Assembly (NCBI RefSeq): GCF_008704795.1
Contig: NZ_CP023690.1
Span: 4,412,501-4,476,500, forward strand
Length of the DNA stretch: 64,000 bases
From: Streptomyces spectabilis
GTDB taxonomy: Bacteria; Actinomycetota; Actinomycetes; Streptomycetales; Streptomycetaceae
Direction: 5' to 3'
Below the pieces are notes generated by a model. That model was not told the DNA's origin. It made no database searches and worked only from the letters and a program-made list of their open reading frames with translations. Of this stretch, positions 25,898 to 36,112 are shown in pieces. The translations under genes were made by a program, and so were the position numbers. Each line of letters begins with the position of its first letter. The first letter of the stretch is position 1.

Positions 25898-26427
25898 CGC
25901 GCGGCCTCCGTCTTCGCGGCCTCCAGGGCGGCGCGCCACACCGGGCTGTCCACGTAGTGGTTGTCGAAGCGCTCGCTCGACTCGGCTATCTCCTTGAAGT
26001 CGGCCTCGCCGCGCAGCACGCGGCCGAGCAGGCGCAGGTAGTCGAAGCGGCCCATGCCCGGCGTGAAGACGAACAGGACGTCCGCCTCGTGGCCCGGCGC
26101 CGCCGCGAAGGCGTGCGGGGTGTGCGGCGGGACGGCCAGGAAGTCGCCCGCGTTCAGGACCTTGATCTCCTCGCCGAGCAGCACCTGGAGGGAGCCGCTG
26201 ATCACGAAGAACAGCTCCGTGGCCTTGGTGTGGAAGTGGGCCGGGGCACCCACCGCGCCCGTGGCGAAGGTCGAGCGGTAGCTGGTGAAGCCCGCGGCGC
26301 CGCCCGCCTCGCCCAGGAGGGTCATGACGCTGCTCGGGTCGGCGCAGGTCTCGGCCTCGGCGTGGCGGGTCAGCACCGGCTCGAAGGTCGTGGTGGCGGT
26401 GTTCGCGGTGGCTGCGTTCTCGTTCAT
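25894..26427 (-). CDS. Cupin domain protein
   Basis: 177 residues from ATG 26427. A single cupin barrel with the two metal-binding motifs: H-F-H-T-K-A-T-E-L-F-F-V-I-S-G and G-D-F-L-A-V-P-P-H-T-P-H-A-F. First gene of a two-gene operon with the VOC protein; both belong to metal-dependent dioxygenase-type folds, so a shared small-molecule substrate is plausible. Confidence 0.87.
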   Translation of the reverse strand: MNENAATANTATTTFEPVLTRHAEAETCADPSSVMTLLGEAGGAAGFTSYRSTFATGAVGAPAHFHTKATELFFVISGSLQVLLGEEIKVLNAGDFLAVPPHTPHAFAAAPGHEADVLFVFTPGMGRFDYLRLLGRVLRGEADFKEIAESSERFDNHYVDSPVWRAALEAAKTEAAR

Positions 26428-26514
26428 GATCAGAACTCTATGGCCAGAATGACTCCCCGAACAGGTCACTTTGGCTTGAAAATCATGGGTCAATTCTGCA
26501 GAGGGGCTGCCGGC

Positions 26515-29109
26515 CTACACGTCGAGGACCGGCAGGAGCTCCGGCAGGTGGCCGTCCGACGCGGCGGCCGCCCGCACGCGCTCGTCGGGGACCTCCCCGT
26601 ACAGGGTCGTGCGCGGCTTCGCGGGCCGCCCCGCGGCCTCCGCGATCGCGACGAGGTCCTTGACCGAGCGGTACGAGCCGTAACCGGAGCCCGCCATCCG
26701 GGAGATGGTCTCCTCCATCAGCGTGCCGCCCAGGTCGTTCGCGCCGGAGCGCAGCATCTCGGCGGCGCCCTCCGTGCCGAGCTTCACCCAGCTGGTCTGG
26801 ATGTTGGGGATGTGGGGGTGGAGCAGGAGCCGGGCCATGGCCGTCACGGCGCGGTTGTCGCGGGTGGTGGGGCCCGGCCGGGCGATGCCCGCCAGATAGA
26901 CGGGCGCGTTCGTGTGGATGAAGGGCAGCGTCACGAACTCCGTGAAGCCGCCGGTCTCCCGCTGGATCGCGGCCAGGGTGCGGAAGTGCCCGAGCCAGTG
27001 CCGGGGCTGGTCGACGTGGCCGTACATCATCGTGGACGAGGAGCGCAGGCCCACCTCGTGGGCGGTCTTGACGACCTCGATCCACGTGGCGGCCGGGAGC
27101 TTGCCCTTGGTGAGGATCCAGCGGACCTCGTCGTCGAGGATCTCGGCGGCCGTGCCGGGGATGGAGTCCAGGCCCGACTCCTTGGCGCGCTGGAGCCACT
27201 CGCGGATCGACAGGCCCGTGCGGGTCGCGCCGTTGACGACCTCCATCGGGGAGAAGGCGTGCACGTGCATGCCCGGCACGCGCTCCTTCACGGCCCCGGC
27301 GATGTCGAAGTAGGCCGTACCGGGCAGGTCCGGGTGGATGCCGCCCTGCATGCACACCTCGACGGCGCCGACGTCCCAGGCCTGGGCGGCGCGGTCGGCG
27401 ACCTGGGAGAGGGACAGGGTGTAGGCGTCGGCGTCGGTGCGGCGCTGCGCGAAGGCGCAGAAGCGGCAGCCGGTGTAGCAGACGTTCGTGAAGTTGATGT
27501 TCCGCGTGACGATGTACGTGACGTCGTCGCCCACCACGGACTTGCGGACGTCGTCGGCGACGGAGCAGAGCGCGTCCAGGGCGGCCCCGTCCGCGTGCAG
27601 CAGGGTCAGGGCCTCGGCGTCGGTGAGGCGGGTGGGGTCGTCGGCGGCCGTGGCGAGGGCGGAGCGGACGTCGCCGTCGAGGCGTGAGGGCACCATGCCG
27701 GGGGCGGCCTGCTCGCGCAGCGCCTCCCAGTCGCCGTACACCTCGTCGAAGTCGTCGCGCCGGTCGGCGGTGCGGCCCTCCGTGTCGATGGTGCGGTGCA
27801 GGTCGGTGCGGCCGGAGGAGGCCACGTACCCCTCGTCGGGCTCCTGCCAGGGCAGGCCGCGCACCTCGGCGTCGGGGTTCGCGAGCCCCGACTCCAGAGC
27901 GAGCGCGTCCACGTGCGGGCGCAGGCGCGGGTCGAGCCAGGGCTCGCCGCGCCGGACGAACTCGGGGTAGACGCAGAGGCGTTCGCGCAGCTCGAAGCCC
28001 TCTGCCGCGGACTGCTCGGCGAGCGCCTCGATCTGCGGCCAGGGCTTCTCGGGGTTGACGTGGTCGATGGTGAGCGGCGAGACGCCGCCCCAGTCGTCGA
28101 TCCCGGCGCGGATGAGGCGGCCGTACTCGCCGTCGACGAGGTTCGGCGGGGCCTGGACGCAGCCGGAGGGGCCCATGACGTGCCGGGCGACGGCGACCGT
28201 GGCGACCAGGTCGTCGATCTCGGCGTCGGGCATGCCGCGCATCGCCGTGTCCGGCTTGGCGCGGAAGTTCTGGATGATCAGTTCCTGGACGCCGTGGTAC
28301 GAGCGCGCCACGCGGCGCAGCGCGAAGAGGGACTCCGCGCGCTCCTCGTACGTCTCGCCGATGCCGATGAGCAGCCCGCTGGTGAAGGGCACGGAGGAAC
28401 GGCCCGCGTCCTCAAGGACGCGCAGCCGGACGGCCGGTTCCTTGTCGGGCGAGCCGTGGTGGGGGCCGCCGGGCTCGGACCACAGCCGCTCGGCCGTCGT
28501 CTCCAGCATCATGCCCATCGAAGGCGCCACCGGCTTCAGGCGCTGGAAGTCCGTCCACGACATCACACCCGGGTTGAGGTGGGGCAGCAGGCCCGTCTCC
28601 TCCAGGATGCGGATCGATATGGCCCGTACGTACGCGATCGTGTCGTCGTAGCCGTGCGCGTCCAGCCACTCGCGCGCCTCGGGCCAGCGGTCCTCGGGCT
28701 TGTCGCCGAGGGTGATGAGGGCTTCCTTGCAGCCGAGCGCGGCGCCCTTGCGGGCGATGTCGAGGACCTCGTCCGGGGACATGAACATGCCGTGCCCGGC
28801 CCGGCGCAGCTTGCCCGGCACGGTGACGAACGTGCAGTAGTGGCACTTGTCCCGGCACAGCCGCGTCAGCGGGACGAACACGCTCTTCGAGTACGTGATG
28901 ACCCCGGCGCGGCCCGCCGCCCGAAGGCCCGCGTCCCGCACCCGGGCCGCCGACGCCGACAGGTCCTGGAGGTCCTCGCCGCGCGCCTGGAGCAGCACGG
29001 CGGCCTCCGTCACGTCCAGCGTGACGCCGTCCCTGGCCCGCCTCAGGGCCCGCCGCATGGCGTTGGCTGTGGGACGTCCGGCGTCGGCGGGCTGTGCGCT
29101 GTTGGTCAT
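26515..29109 (-). CDS. fbiC: Bifunctional FO synthase (CofH/CofG fusion)
   Basis: 864 residues. Two radical SAM domains fused as in actinobacterial FbiC: the CofG-like half with C-R-D-K-C-H-Y-C near residue 86 and the CofH-like half with C-Y-T-G-C-R-F-C near residue 557. They join 5-amino-6-ribitylaminouracil and tyrosine to make FO, the deazaflavin chromophore of coenzyme F420. ATG 29109 matches the start I remember for S. coelicolor; an in-frame ATG lies at 29121. It supplies the cofactor for the luciferase-like and Ddn-like enzymes in this window. Confidence 0.96.
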   Translation of the reverse strand: MTNSAQPADAGRPTANAMRRALRRARDGVTLDVTEAAVLLQARGEDLQDLSASAARVRDAGLRAAGRAGVITYSKSVFVPLTRLCRDKCHYCTFVTVPGKLRRAGHGMFMSPDEVLDIARKGAALGCKEALITLGDKPEDRWPEAREWLDAHGYDDTIAYVRAISIRILEETGLLPHLNPGVMSWTDFQRLKPVAPSMGMMLETTAERLWSEPGGPHHGSPDKEPAVRLRVLEDAGRSSVPFTSGLLIGIGETYEERAESLFALRRVARSYHGVQELIIQNFRAKPDTAMRGMPDAEIDDLVATVAVARHVMGPSGCVQAPPNLVDGEYGRLIRAGIDDWGGVSPLTIDHVNPEKPWPQIEALAEQSAAEGFELRERLCVYPEFVRRGEPWLDPRLRPHVDALALESGLANPDAEVRGLPWQEPDEGYVASSGRTDLHRTIDTEGRTADRRDDFDEVYGDWEALREQAAPGMVPSRLDGDVRSALATAADDPTRLTDAEALTLLHADGAALDALCSVADDVRKSVVGDDVTYIVTRNINFTNVCYTGCRFCAFAQRRTDADAYTLSLSQVADRAAQAWDVGAVEVCMQGGIHPDLPGTAYFDIAGAVKERVPGMHVHAFSPMEVVNGATRTGLSIREWLQRAKESGLDSIPGTAAEILDDEVRWILTKGKLPAATWIEVVKTAHEVGLRSSSTMMYGHVDQPRHWLGHFRTLAAIQRETGGFTEFVTLPFIHTNAPVYLAGIARPGPTTRDNRAVTAMARLLLHPHIPNIQTSWVKLGTEGAAEMLRSGANDLGGTLMEETISRMAGSGYGSYRSVKDLVAIAEAAGRPAKPRTTLYGEVPDERVRAAAASDGHLPELLPVLDV

Positions 29110-29343
29110 GTCCTTGAGCATACGAGCGACAACACGTGACACCTACAGGCACTTCCGCCAGGTCGCGGCGGGCGCGCGGGCGCCGTCGCACGCGGCCCGC
29201 CGCCGCGCGCGAGCGCCCCCGTCGTCCCCACCCGTAAACCTGTCGATTCCCTTCCCTTACAGGGGAGTTCACGGCTCAATACCAGGGTTGCACGCACCAC
29301 TCATGTCTCGTCGTCACCGTCGCCACCGACCTGGGGAGCCACC

Positions 29344-30861
29344 ATGTGCGAGGACGAACGCCACCTGAACAGACGGGCGCTGCTCGTGACGGGGGCGGCC
29401 ACCGCCCTTACGTTGGGAACCGTGAGCTTCGCAGACGACGCGGCAGCCGCCGAGCGGCGGTCCGGCAAGGAGACGAAGACCGTCAGGGGCACGCTGCCGA
29501 CCGGTTCGCCCGACTTCGTCTACCTCCCGGTGGACGTGCCGCGCGGCGTGCGGGAGATCCACGTCGCCTACACCTACGAGAAACCGCCCGTCCCGGCGGG
29601 CACCGTCGGCAACGCCCTGGACATCGGCGTCTTCGACGAGCGCGGCACGGACCTCGGCGGCAAGGGCTTCCGGGGCTGGTCGGGCGGCGCCCGCACGGAG
29701 TTCTTCGTCCGCGCCGACGACGCGACCCCCGGCTATATCCCCGGGCCCGTGCGGGCGGGCCGCTGGCACATCGCGCTCGGCCCGTACACGGTGGCGCCGC
29801 AGGGCCTGCCGTACGAGGTGACCATCACCCTCACCTACGGCGCCCCCGGCACCACCCCGAAGCCCGTGTACCCGCCGGAGCGGGCCGGGGGGCGGGGCCG
29901 CGCCTGGTACCGCGGCGACTGCCATCTGCACACCTGGTACTCGGACGGGCGCCGCACCCCGGCCGAGATCGGCGCCCTCGCCCGCGCGGCGGGCCTGGAC
30001 TTCATCAACTCCTCGGAGCACAACACGCACTCGGCGCACGCCCACTGGTCCGAGGTCGCGGGGGACGACCTCCTCGTCCTGCTCGGCGAGGAGATCACCA
30101 CCCGCAACGGCCACGTCCTCGCGATCGGCACGGAGCCCGGCACGTTCGTCGACTGGCGCTACCGGGCCCGCGACAACCGCTTCGGCCACTACGCCCGCGC
30201 CGTCCGCCGCTCCGGGGGCCTCGTGGTGCCCGCGCACCCGCACGCCACCTGCGTCGGCTGCAACTGGAAGTTCGGCTTCGGCGAGGCGGACGCGGTCGAG
30301 GTGTGGAACGGCGCCTACTCGCCCGAGGACGAGGTCGCCCTCTCCGAGTGGGACAACGCCCTGGTGGCGGCCGCGCGCGGCGGGCGCCGCTGGACACCGG
30401 CGATGGGCAACAGCGACGCCCACCGCGACCCGGACCCGGTGGGCCGCCCGCAGACCGTCGTCCTCGCCGACGACCTGACGCGCGAGGCCGTCCAGGAGGG
30501 CATCCGCGCGGGCCGCTCCTACATCGCCGAGGCCAAGGAGGTCGAGCTGGCCTTCTCCGCAACCGGCGGCAAGGGCCGGCACGCGGGCATCGGCGAGCGC
30601 CTGCGCGTGGACGCCGACGCCCCCGTGACGGTGCGCCTGGACGTGAAGGGCGCCCCCGGCTGCACGATCCGCTTCGTGACGGACCAGGGCGTGCTGTTCA
30701 CGAGCCCGCCCCTGCCGGAGTCCGGCACCGGCTCCGCCGAGTGGCGCACCACGGCCTCCTACGCGGCGTACGTACGCGCCGAGGTCCGCAAACCGCAGGT
30801 GGCGCCCCCGCTCCCGGGCCCGATGCGGGCGCTCACGAACCCGATCTTCCTGGGCCGCTGA
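29344..30861 (+). CDS. Exported CehA/McbA-type PHP-domain metallohydrolase
   Basis: 505 residues from ATG 29344. N-terminal twin-arginine-like signal (N-R-R-A-L-L-V-T-G, cleavage near residue 37). A beta-sandwich domain precedes the PHP domain with C-H-L-H-T-W-Y-S-D-G, S-E-H-N-T, H-P-H-A and G-N-S-D-A-H metal motifs. CehA and McbA cleave carbamate esters; other relatives are phosphoesterases. Substrate here unknown. Its stop abuts that of the convergent gene. Confidence 0.88.
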   Translation: MCEDERHLNRRALLVTGAATALTLGTVSFADDAAAAERRSGKETKTVRGTLPTGSPDFVYLPVDVPRGVREIHVAYTYEKPPVPAGTVGNALDIGVFDERGTDLGGKGFRGWSGGARTEFFVRADDATPGYIPGPVRAGRWHIALGPYTVAPQGLPYEVTITLTYGAPGTTPKPVYPPERAGGRGRAWYRGDCHLHTWYSDGRRTPAEIGALARAAGLDFINSSEHNTHSAHAHWSEVAGDDLLVLLGEEITTRNGHVLAIGTEPGTFVDWRYRARDNRFGHYARAVRRSGGLVVPAHPHATCVGCNWKFGFGEADAVEVWNGAYSPEDEVALSEWDNALVAAARGGRRWTPAMGNSDAHRDPDPVGRPQTVVLADDLTREAVQEGIRAGRSYIAEAKEVELAFSATGGKGRHAGIGERLRVDADAPVTVRLDVKGAPGCTIRFVTDQGVLFTSPPLPESGTGSAEWRTTASYAAYVRAEVRKPQVAPPLPGPMRALTNPIFLGR

Positions 30862-31494
30862 TCACCCCTTGCCCTGCGGCACCACCCGTACGTTGAAGGT
30901 GTGGGTGCCGAGGGCTCCCATGATGGCCACGAAGAGCAGGGCGAAGTGTTCCTGGCCGCGCGATGTTTCGATGCCGCCGAGGTCCAGCTGCGACGCCGGG
31001 CTCCACCCCAGGTCGGTGAGGAGGGTGCCGGTCACCGCCTTGGCGGCGGGGTCGTCGCCGGAGAGGAAGACGGTGCTCTCCTCGGCCAGGTCGTCCGGCG
31101 CGACCATGGCGGAGGAGTCCATCGTGGAGAGGGTCTTGACCACCCGGGCCGCCGGGAAGGCCCGCTGGATCTCCTCGCCGAGGGACACGCCGGTGTGGGT
31201 GAGGGCGAAGCCGTCGTCCTCGACTGTGAAGCCCACGGCGATGTCGACGAGCACCTTGCCGTCGAGGACGTCGGCGCCCGCCGCGCGCAGCAGGGCCACG
31301 GAGTCCGCGCCGGGCGTCGCGTTCACGACCACCTCGGCGCCGGCCGCCGCCTCCCGCACCTCCGCCACCGGGAGGCCAAGGTCCTTCCTGGCCTCGGGGT
31401 CGCGCGAGCCGAGCACCACCTCGTGTCCGGCGGCGGCCCAGGCCTTGGCGAGGGCGCGGCCGACGTTTCCGGTTCCGATCACTCCGATTCTCAT
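30862..31494 (-). CDS. NADPH:F420 oxidoreductase-like NAD(P)-binding protein
   Basis: 210 residues, Rossmann fold G-T-G-N-V-G-R-A at residues 7-14, with G-S-R-D-P-E following strand 2. Similar to F420-dependent NADP reductases (Fno) but also to the wider pyrroline-carboxylate-reductase-like N-terminal domain family. Two LLM oxidoreductases and fbiC nearby make a role in hydride exchange between NADPH and F420 plausible, not proven. Confidence 0.8.
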   Translation of the reverse strand: MRIGVIGTGNVGRALAKAWAAAGHEVVLGSRDPEARKDLGLPVAEVREAAAGAEVVVNATPGADSVALLRAAGADVLDGKVLVDIAVGFTVEDDGFALTHTGVSLGEEIQRAFPAARVVKTLSTMDSSAMVAPDDLAEESTVFLSGDDPAAKAVTGTLLTDLGWSPASQLDLGGIETSRGQEHFALLFVAIMGALGTHTFNVRVVPQGKG

Positions 31495-31602
31495 GTCCGG
31501 GACGGTAGTTGGGGCCGCGACCGGCCCGTATCCGTCCCGGGGACCAGCCGGGGACCACTCCGGACCTAGTCCCCCGGTCCCGTAGCGGCCGGTCCCCCGC
31601 GG

Positions 31603-33075
31603 TCACCCCGCCCAGACCACGGACTGCGTCTCGCTGTACGCGGCAAGGGCGTAGGACCCGCAGTCGCGGCCCACCCCGCTGGCCTTGAAGCCGCCGAAGG
31701 GGGCCTCCATGTTGCGGGCGATGGTGTTCACGCCGACGCCGCCCGAGCGCAGCCGCCGCGCGACGCGGAAGGCGCGGGCCACGTCCGCCGACCAGACGTA
31801 GGAGAGCAGGCCGTAGTCGCTGTCGTTGGCGAGGTCCACCGCCACCTCCTCCGCGGCCTGCGGGGAGGCGCCGTCGAAGGGGACGGCCACGACGACCGGG
31901 CCGAAGATCTCCTCCCGGACCACGCGCATGCCGGGGGCGCAGTCGGCGAGCAGCGCCGGGGCGACGTAGAAGCCCGGGCCCGGCGGCCGCGTGCCGCCGG
32001 TGACCAGGCGCGCGCCCTCCTTGCGGCCGAGCTCCACGTACGACTCGACGCGGTCCCGGTGCGCCGCCGAGATGACCGGGCCGACCACGGTGCCCCGCGC
32101 CCGCGGATCGCCGACCTTCAGGTACGACGCGTACGCGGCGAGCTTCTCCAGGAGCGGCTCGTACACGGCGCGCTGGACGATCACCCGGGTCGGTGCCGTG
32201 CAGATCTGGCCGCTGTAGAAGGAGAACGTGGTGCCGATCCCGGCGACCGCCGCGTCCAGGTCCGCGTCCGCGAAGACGATCGCGGCCCCCTTGCCGCCCA
32301 GCTCCATGAGCTGCCGCTTCATGCCGCGCCCGCAGGCCTCGCCGATGCGCCGCCCGACGGCCGTGGAGCCGGTGAAGCTCACCATGTCGACGTCGGCGCA
32401 CTCCACGGCCGCCTCGCCGACGGCGGTGGAGGTGCCGCTGACCACGTTCACCACACCGGGCGGGGCCCCGGCCTCGGTCAGGGCGGCGGCCATCCGGTAG
32501 ACGGACAGCGGGTCCTGGGGGGCCGGTTTCACGAGGACGGTGTTGCCCATCGCCAGGGCGGGGGCCACCTTGCCCACCGCGTTGGCCCAGGGGTTGTTGT
32601 ACGAGGTGACGCAGGTGACCACGCCGACCGGCTGGCGGATCGCCACGGCGCCGACGGCGGCGGCGCGGCCCAGCGGCCCCGCCTCGTTCACCTGCGGCGG
32701 CAGGGCGGCCTCGACGGGTTCGAGGGCCCCCTTCGCATACCGCCTGAAGCGGGCCGCGGCCACCGCGACCTGCATCGAGCGCGCCGTCGCCGTGGTCGCG
32801 CCGGTCTCGGCCCGGGCGAGCGCGGTGAGCGCGTCGGCGTCCCGCTGGAGGAGGCCCGCGGCCCGGTCGAGGACCGCCGCGCGCTCCTCGGGGGCCGTGC
32901 GCGACCACGGCCCGAAGGCCTCCCGCGCGGCCGCGGCGGCCTGCCGGACCTGCGCGGGGCTCGCCTCGGGCGCGCGGCCCACGACCTCCTCGCTCGCCGG
33001 GTCGAGCACGTCGTAGTGGCCGCCGTCGGGGGCGACCGGCTCGCCGCCGATGAACAGGCTCTCGGTGACGGTCAC
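31603..33075 (-). CDS. NAD(P)-dependent aldehyde dehydrogenase
   Basis: 490 residues, full ALDH length. Catalytic Cys in S-G-Q-I-C-T-A-P-T, general-base Glu in M-E-L-G-G-K-G, and the cofactor motif F-T-G-S-T-A-V-G-R. Start is GTG 33075, overlapping the amidohydrolase stop by four bases (GTGA). Third gene of the operon LLM, amidohydrolase, ALDH, which would turn an aldehyde from the preceding step into a carboxylic acid. Confidence 0.93.
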   Translation of the reverse strand: MTVTESLFIGGEPVAPDGGHYDVLDPASEEVVGRAPEASPAQVRQAAAAAREAFGPWSRTAPEERAAVLDRAAGLLQRDADALTALARAETGATTATARSMQVAVAAARFRRYAKGALEPVEAALPPQVNEAGPLGRAAAVGAVAIRQPVGVVTCVTSYNNPWANAVGKVAPALAMGNTVLVKPAPQDPLSVYRMAAALTEAGAPPGVVNVVSGTSTAVGEAAVECADVDMVSFTGSTAVGRRIGEACGRGMKRQLMELGGKGAAIVFADADLDAAVAGIGTTFSFYSGQICTAPTRVIVQRAVYEPLLEKLAAYASYLKVGDPRARGTVVGPVISAAHRDRVESYVELGRKEGARLVTGGTRPPGPGFYVAPALLADCAPGMRVVREEIFGPVVVAVPFDGASPQAAEEVAVDLANDSDYGLLSYVWSADVARAFRVARRLRSGGVGVNTIARNMEAPFGGFKASGVGRDCGSYALAAYSETQSVVWAG

Positions 33076-34805
33076 TTGGTGGCCACCGTCCGCGTGTCCC
33101 GGCCCGACCTGAGGACCCGGCCGGGCACCGCGCCCGTCACCACGTCGTCGCGGATCGCCTCGACGCCGTTGACCCACACGGCCCGCACCCCGAGCGCCTT
33201 GGAGTCCAGGCGCGGGCTGTCCCCCGGCAGGTCGTGCACGAGCGTCGCGGCGCCCGCGGCGATGGTCTCCGGGTCGAAGAGGACGAGGTCCGCGTGGTAG
33301 CCCTCCGTGACCCGGCCGCGCTCGCGCAGGCCGAAGAGGGTCGCCGGGTCGTCCGTGAGCATCCGCACCGCCCGCTCCAGGCCGACGAGCCTGCGGCCGC
33401 GCAGACAGTCGCCGAGGAACCGCGTCGTGTACGGCGCCCCGCACATGCGGTCCAGGTGCGCCCCGGCGTCGGAGCCGCCGAGCAGGACGTCCTCGTGCTC
33501 CCAGGTCCGGGCGCGCAGCGCCCACGACGCGGGGTCGTTGTCGGTCGGCATGGGCCACAGGACGGTCCGAAGCCGGTCGTTGGCGCAGATGTCGACGAGG
33601 CAGGCGAAGGGCTCCTGGCCGCGCTCGGCGGCGATGTCGCCGACCACCCGGCCCGCGAGCCCGGCGTTGGCGTCGGAGTACGTGTCCCCGATGACGTACC
33701 GGTCGAAGTGCGCGAGCCGCCGGAAGACGCCCGCCTCCTCGCCGGTGGCGCGCCGCAGCAGCTCCGCGCGTACGTCCGGATCCCGCAGGCGCGCGATGCG
33801 CTCGGGTATCGGAAGCCCCAGGACGTCCCCCCACCCGGGGATGAGGTTCAGGGCGCAGAACGTGCCCAGGGACATGTTCATCGGCGTGAGGATCGGCATG
33901 GTCAGGGCGACGATCCGGCCGCCCGCCTTCCTGGCGCGCTCGCTGGGTTCGAGCTGGCGCGGCACGCGGTCGGGCACGGCCGCGTCGATGGTGAGCACGT
34001 TCCAGTTCAGCGGCCGCCCCGCGGCCGCGCTCAGCTCCACGAGCAGATCGACCTCGGCGTCGTCGAACCGGTCGAGGCACCCCGCGACGATCGCCTCCAG
34101 CTGGGTGCCCTCGTGCTCGCCGACCGCCCGCGCGAGGGCGAGCAGCTCGGCGGGGCGCGCGTGCCGGGACGCCACCGGCGCGCCGTCGCCGTCCGAGTGC
34201 GTCGACGACTGGGTCGTGGACAGGCCCCAGGCTCCCGCATCCATGGCCTCGTGCAGCAGCGCGACCATCCGCTGAAGCTGCTCGTCCGACGGCTGCCCGC
34301 CCACGGCGTCGGCTCCCATCACGTACCGCCGCAGCGCGCAGTGGCCGACCATGAACCCGGCGTTGACGGCGATCCGCCCCTCCAGTGCGTCCAGATACTC
34401 CCCGAAGGACCGCCACGACCAGGGCGCGCCCTCTTCGAGCGCCACCAGCGACATGCCCTCGACCTTGGACATCATCCGGCGCGTGTAGTCGGCGTCCTCG
34501 GGCCGCGCCGGATTGAGCGGCGCGAGCGTGAACCCGCAGTTGCCGCCCGCGACGGTCGTCACGCCGTGGTTCAGCGACGGCGTGGCGTACGGATCCCAGA
34601 AGAGCTGCGCGTCGTAGTGCGTATGCGGATCCACGAACCCGGGCGCGAGCACGAGGCCGTGGGCGTCCTCGCTGGTACGGCTCTCCTGGGTGACCCCCGG
34701 GGCGACGACGGCGACCCGGCCGTCCTTGATGCCCACGTCGGCCACGCGGGCCGCGGCGCCGGTTCCGTCGACGACGGTGGCCCCCGTGATGAGGTGGTCA
34801 AGCAT
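33072..34805 (-). CDS. D-aminoacylase-type amidohydrolase (amidohydrolase 3)
   Basis: 577 residues from ATG 34805. Metal motif H-T-H-Y-D-A-Q near residue 61 and G-S-D-A-G-A-H near residue 464 are typical of the N-acyl-D-amino-acid deacylase branch. The name of the family overstates what is known; many members hydrolyse other amides or rings. Translationally coupled to the aldehyde dehydrogenase downstream and 76 bases after the LLM oxidoreductase. Confidence 0.88.
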   Translation of the reverse strand: MLDHLITGATVVDGTGAAARVADVGIKDGRVAVVAPGVTQESRTSEDAHGLVLAPGFVDPHTHYDAQLFWDPYATPSLNHGVTTVAGGNCGFTLAPLNPARPEDADYTRRMMSKVEGMSLVALEEGAPWSWRSFGEYLDALEGRIAVNAGFMVGHCALRRYVMGADAVGGQPSDEQLQRMVALLHEAMDAGAWGLSTTQSSTHSDGDGAPVASRHARPAELLALARAVGEHEGTQLEAIVAGCLDRFDDAEVDLLVELSAAAGRPLNWNVLTIDAAVPDRVPRQLEPSERARKAGGRIVALTMPILTPMNMSLGTFCALNLIPGWGDVLGLPIPERIARLRDPDVRAELLRRATGEEAGVFRRLAHFDRYVIGDTYSDANAGLAGRVVGDIAAERGQEPFACLVDICANDRLRTVLWPMPTDNDPASWALRARTWEHEDVLLGGSDAGAHLDRMCGAPYTTRFLGDCLRGRRLVGLERAVRMLTDDPATLFGLRERGRVTEGYHADLVLFDPETIAAGAATLVHDLPGDSPRLDSKALGVRAVWVNGVEAIRDDVVTGAVPGRVLRSGRDTRTVATK

Positions 34806-34827
34806 GGTGAGACGGCCTCCCAATCAA

Positions 34828-34852
34828 GCCCGTCCGGCGTTTGAGGACGAGC
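34828..34852 (-). repeat. Dispersed Streptomyces intergenic repeat (GTCCGGCG type), copy 1
   Basis: A 25-bp element containing GTCCGGCGTTTGAGGACGAG between the LLM and amidohydrolase genes. A reverse-oriented relative is at 59945-59970. From memory it is widespread between Streptomyces genes. Confidence 0.7.
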
Positions 34853-34881
34853 CGCGAAGCGGCAACAACGGGGGACGGGAG

Positions 34882-35997
34882 CTAGGCCGCACGGAACCGG
34901 CTCGTGCGGTGCACGGGATCCGTATCGATCTTGGGAATCACGTGCTCGCCGATCAGCCGGATCGTCCGCAGCGTGTCCTCGCGGGGCATCCCCGCCGGAA
35001 GCCCGAAGGACAGCTGGTCGGCCCCGGCCCGCTCCCACCGCTCGCACTGCCGAAGGACCTCGTCCGGGTCCCCGCAGATCATCAGCTCCTCGGCGATGAG
35101 CAGTTCGACGATCTCCTCGGTGTAGGCGGGCAGGACCTCGGGCCAGCGCGGGATGCCCTCGGGCCGGGGGAACGTGTCGTGGTAGCGGAAGACCAGGGAC
35201 TGGAGGTAGTTCAGCTCGCTGTCGACGGCGGTGCGCACGGCCTCCTCGTGCGTGGGCGCGCAGATCGCCGTGGACGTCACCATCACGTTGTCGTTGACGA
35301 AGCCCCCGACGGGGTCGGCGTCCCGGATCGCCGTCTTGTACTGCTCCAGGACCCACTCCATGTCGGAGACCTTCTGCACGCTGAAGCCGAGCACGCCGAG
35401 GCCCTTCTTCGCCGCCATGGCGTACGACGACGGGGACCCGGCCGCGTACCACATGGCGGGGTGGGACGCCCCGTACGGCTTGGGGAACACCTTGCGCGGC
35501 GGCAGCGACCAGTGCTTGCCCCGGAACCCCTCGTACTCCTCCTGGAGCCACATCTTGGGGAACTCGGCGATGGTCTCTTCCCAGATCTCCTTGGTGTGGT
35601 TCATGTCCGTGATGCCCGGCAGGAAGCCGAGGATCTCGTGCGATCCGGCGCCGCGCCCGCTGCCGAACTCGAACCGGCCCTCGCTGAGGTGGTCGAGCAT
35701 GGCCACCTTCTCGGCGACCTTCACCGGGTGGTTGACCTGGGCGAGGGGGTTGAAGATGCCCGAGCCCAGGTGGATGCGCTCGGTGGCGTGCGCCAGATAG
35801 CCGAGGAAGACGTCGTTGGCCGAGAGGTGCGAGTACTCCTCCAGGAAGTGGTGCTCGGAGGCCCACGCGTACTTGAAGCCCGCCTTGTCCGCCGCGATGA
35901 CGTACTCGGTCTCCTCCATCAGCGCCCGGTGCTCGGCCAGCGGGTCGGTCTGGGCCCGCCGGCCGACGTATCCCTGTACAAAGAGCCCGAATTCCAA
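34882..35997 (-). CDS. LLM-class flavin/F420-dependent oxidoreductase
   Basis: 371 residues from TTG 35997. Luciferase-like TIM barrel with the characteristic W-A-S-E-H-H-F near residue 45, G-S-G-R-G-A-G-S-H and G-S-P-S-S-Y. Members are two-component flavin monooxygenases or F420-dependent dehydrogenases; the LLM group with E-H-H is often the former. First gene of the operon, with operators at 36021 and 36096 in its promoter. Confidence 0.88.
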   Translation of the reverse strand: MEFGLFVQGYVGRRAQTDPLAEHRALMEETEYVIAADKAGFKYAWASEHHFLEEYSHLSANDVFLGYLAHATERIHLGSGIFNPLAQVNHPVKVAEKVAMLDHLSEGRFEFGSGRGAGSHEILGFLPGITDMNHTKEIWEETIAEFPKMWLQEEYEGFRGKHWSLPPRKVFPKPYGASHPAMWYAAGSPSSYAMAAKKGLGVLGFSVQKVSDMEWVLEQYKTAIRDADPVGGFVNDNVMVTSTAICAPTHEEAVRTAVDSELNYLQSLVFRYHDTFPRPEGIPRWPEVLPAYTEEIVELLIAEELMICGDPDEVLRQCERWERAGADQLSFGLPAGMPREDTLRTIRLIGEHVIPKIDTDPVHRTSRFRAA

Positions 35998-36020
35998 GGC
36001 GGTTCACCGTCCTCATCATT

Positions 36021-36037
36021 TCTGACGGACCGTCAGA
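36021..36037. promoter_or_regulatory. Regulon operator site, perfect copy
   Basis: TCTGACG-GAC-CGTCAGA, perfect arms, 24 bases upstream of the LLM start at 35997. Lies 75 bases from a second site. Confidence 0.8.
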
Positions 36038-36095
36038 TCGATTGCTCCGACTGTTCCACCGGCGACCGGGAGCGTCAAGGGTGGCGCCCGGCCGA

Positions 36096-36112
36096 ACTGA
36101 CGCTCCGTCAGA
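36096..36112. promoter_or_regulatory. Regulon operator site overlapping the SDR stop codon
   Basis: ACTGACG-CTC-CGTCAGA. It includes the stop codon of the SDR gene at 36108-36110 and is seven helical turns from the site at 36021, so a looped or cooperative arrangement is possible. Confidence 0.7.

Noticed and set aside
25816..27687. A 623-residue rightward frame over the cupin and fbiC genes
   Set aside because: It covers the antisense of two well-supported genes and shows only Arg/Gly/Val shadow composition.
33234..34844. A 536-residue rightward frame over the amidohydrolase
   Set aside because: Antisense shadow of a gene with clear metal-binding motifs and operon coupling.
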